From NCBI GenBank assembly GCA_021464415.1, contig CM038467.1, positions 17,881,127 through 17,945,126 of the forward strand: DNA of 64,000 nt, read 5' to 3'. Both the position numbers and the translations under genes were made by a program. This document shows, piece by piece, positions 62,732 through 64,000 of the stretch; within the stretch, counting starts at the first letter, position 1, and the number at the start of each line of letters is the position of its first letter. The DNA comes from Lonicera japonica (Eukaryota > Streptophyta > Magnoliopsida > Dipsacales > Caprifoliaceae). The notes beneath the pieces are model-generated. The model was given only the letters and a program-made list of their open reading frames with translations, ran no database searches and had not been told where the DNA came from.

Positions 62732-63392
62732 TTTTGACTACTTGCCTTGTCAACCTATTGAAATGGAACAGTGGAAAAAAAAAATTCTCTGTAAAACAAG
62801 TCACTTGAAACTTAATGGCCTTGAGATAGCGAACAATTTAATTGTTTAAGCTTGTTCGCAAGTGGGAGCTTGATGATTTACAAAAGAAACATAATGCAAA
62901 CATTTTTTTTCTCCTTTTCTAAATGGCTTTACCATGCGTTAGAAGGAGACCCTTCCAGAAATTCTCAATGGCCAAGGCAGAACCAGGGCCAAGAAGAAAT
63001 AGTGTGAACAAAGTCAACTTGAATATGGTACGGAAAAACAATAATTAAGGATATAGTTTGAGATATTGCTGTAAGCAAACGAGGAAATGCCATTTTTAAA
63101 TCATTCCAAAGCTCTATAACCGTGAATATTCACAACTTCCAAGAGAATATATAAATGCTATTTTGAAATTTGAGAAACAAAACTTAACGTTCAGTTAACA
63201 AAGTACACAGAAGCTCAGCAAATCGCTGAATTTGACTCTAATTGAGTAATATTGTCTTCAAGACCTTTTCTATTTTCAGTTTTCGCGGAGTAAATCCTCT
63301 ATGCCTTTGATGAAGGTGCCAAATCAGCACCAGAAATAAATAAATAAATAAACAATATGCGTGTGCTGGTTATTTCATGCCATTCAGCTTTG
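62732..63392. other. Convergent 3' flanks of UFD1 and GC1
   Basis: About 660 bp between the two stop codons. AT-rich, with a short (aaat)n run near 63336. No gene or mobile element is seen. Confidence 0.6.
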
Positions 63393-64000
63393 TTAAGACA
63401 GAATCGCCTTCAATGCGTCTTTCACATAAGGATACTTAAATGGGAAACCCAACTCCTTCGCTCTAGCGGGAAGCACTCTTTGTCCTTCCAAAACCTGCAA
63501 TGAATTGAAGCCACTCTCACCAGATGTATTGTAGCAGACTAAGGAGAGAAATATATCCGAGAAAGAAAGAAGCAAAAGTTGTGTAAAAATATGAAAAATC
63601 CTTACCACAGTGGCACCTTCCCCAAAGATGGCTTTGAGTGCTAGGTCTGGTACCGGTAGCCAAGAGGGCCGACCCAAGGCAGATCCCAAGTGTTGACACA
63701 TCTCCGCCAGACGAACAGGATTTGGAGCAGTTCCATTGATAATGCCTGACAAATTCAGAGTACTTAGATATCTGCACAAATGTACAAAAACCTAAAATGT
63801 ATATAGCATTCAACGGCGCAGCTGCAGGGAAGTAAAAGTGAAAGTGATTCAATATCGATGAACAGTGAAATTCAATTCCATAGATACTTTTCATTTTGCT
63901 TTCCGGGCCCACGCCAGGTTTCCATATCAAGGTCAACCTCAAAAGTAAAAAAATGGAATCAGATGAACCACAGAAAATATATATTGGGTAAACCTGGTGT
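63393..64000 (-). CDS. GC1: GC1/SulA-like epimerase-family protein (SDR39U1 homologue), plastid division, 3' part
   Basis: GIANT CHLOROPLAST 1 is a nucleus-encoded, plastid inner-envelope-associated NAD-dependent-epimerase-like protein that affects chloroplast division. Two 3' exons are visible on the minus strand: 63606-63745 and 63393-63494 (stop TAA 63395-63393). They read IINGTAPNPVRLAEMCQHLG, RPSWLPVPDLALKAIFGEGA and then VLEGQRVLPARAKELGF, FKYPYVKDALKAI. This is the DUF1731-type C-terminal domain of the SDR39U1/YfcH family. The upstream exon should end in codon phase 1; a donor at 63993/63992 (ACACCAG|gtt) would fit, placing only about 7 bases of it (63994-64000) in the window. The rest lies to the right. 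It is convergent with UFD1. Confidence 0.9.

Noticed and set aside
1..64000. CRISPR arrays, operons, phage or bacterial defence systems
   Set aside because: The window is plant nuclear DNA with spliced genes; no such structure is present.

Overview
The window is nuclear DNA of a flowering plant, almost certainly a eudicot. The genes have GT-AG introns and plant-type organisation, and the intergenic DNA is very AT-rich and full of small plant DNA transposons. I cannot name the species; the arginine decarboxylase looks asterid-like, but this is only an impression. There is no CRISPR array, operon, rRNA cluster or autonomous transposon, and I recognised no functional tRNA gene.

Six protein-coding genes can be assembled exon by exon. 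(1) The 3' part of a polyprenol reductase (SRD5A3/PPRD type), + strand, to 1719. (2) A complete six-exon aldo-keto reductase of the sorbitol-6-phosphate dehydrogenase / aldose-6-phosphate reductase group, - strand, 6795 to 2718. (3) A complete three-exon V-ATPase proteolipid subunit c, + strand, 14572-18042. (4) An intronless arginine decarboxylase of 726 residues, + strand, 51335-53515. (5) A nine-exon UFD1 ubiquitin-fusion-degradation gene, + strand, 58347-62731, with a one-base deletion in exon 7 of the sequence as given. (6) The last two exons of a GC1/SulA-like (SDR39U1) plastid-division epimerase, - strand, 63393 to the right edge.

The genes sit in two groups, 0-18 kb and 51-64 kb, separated by about 33 kb (18.0-51.3 kb) in which I find no gene. 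That stretch and the 6.8-14.5 kb gap hold many non-autonomous elements whose ends are fixed by target-site duplications (TSDs). There are six hAT-like elements with 8-bp TSDs, seven PIF/Harbinger (Tourist)-like elements with TAA/TTA TSDs (three of them 322-bp copies within 3.4 kb), and two Mutator-like elements with 9-bp TSDs. One Mutator-like element (12872-14250) carries a recognisable 3' fragment of a ribosomal protein L15 gene, so it is a Pack-MULE. Introns of the aldo-keto reductase and V-ATPase genes hold retroelement relics: a solo-LTR candidate, a TRIM-like LTR plus primer-binding site, a LINE 3' end with a 19-bp TSD, and a tRNA-related SINE.

The genes do not form one pathway: dolichol synthesis, sugar-alcohol metabolism, vacuolar acidification, polyamine synthesis, ERAD/proteasome delivery and plastid division. 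Their order is informative instead. From memory, the same neighbours are linked in Arabidopsis (ADC with VHA-c and PPRD; aldo-keto reductase with UFD1 and GC1), but there they lie in separate blocks. The window therefore looks like a more complete version of an ancestral block.
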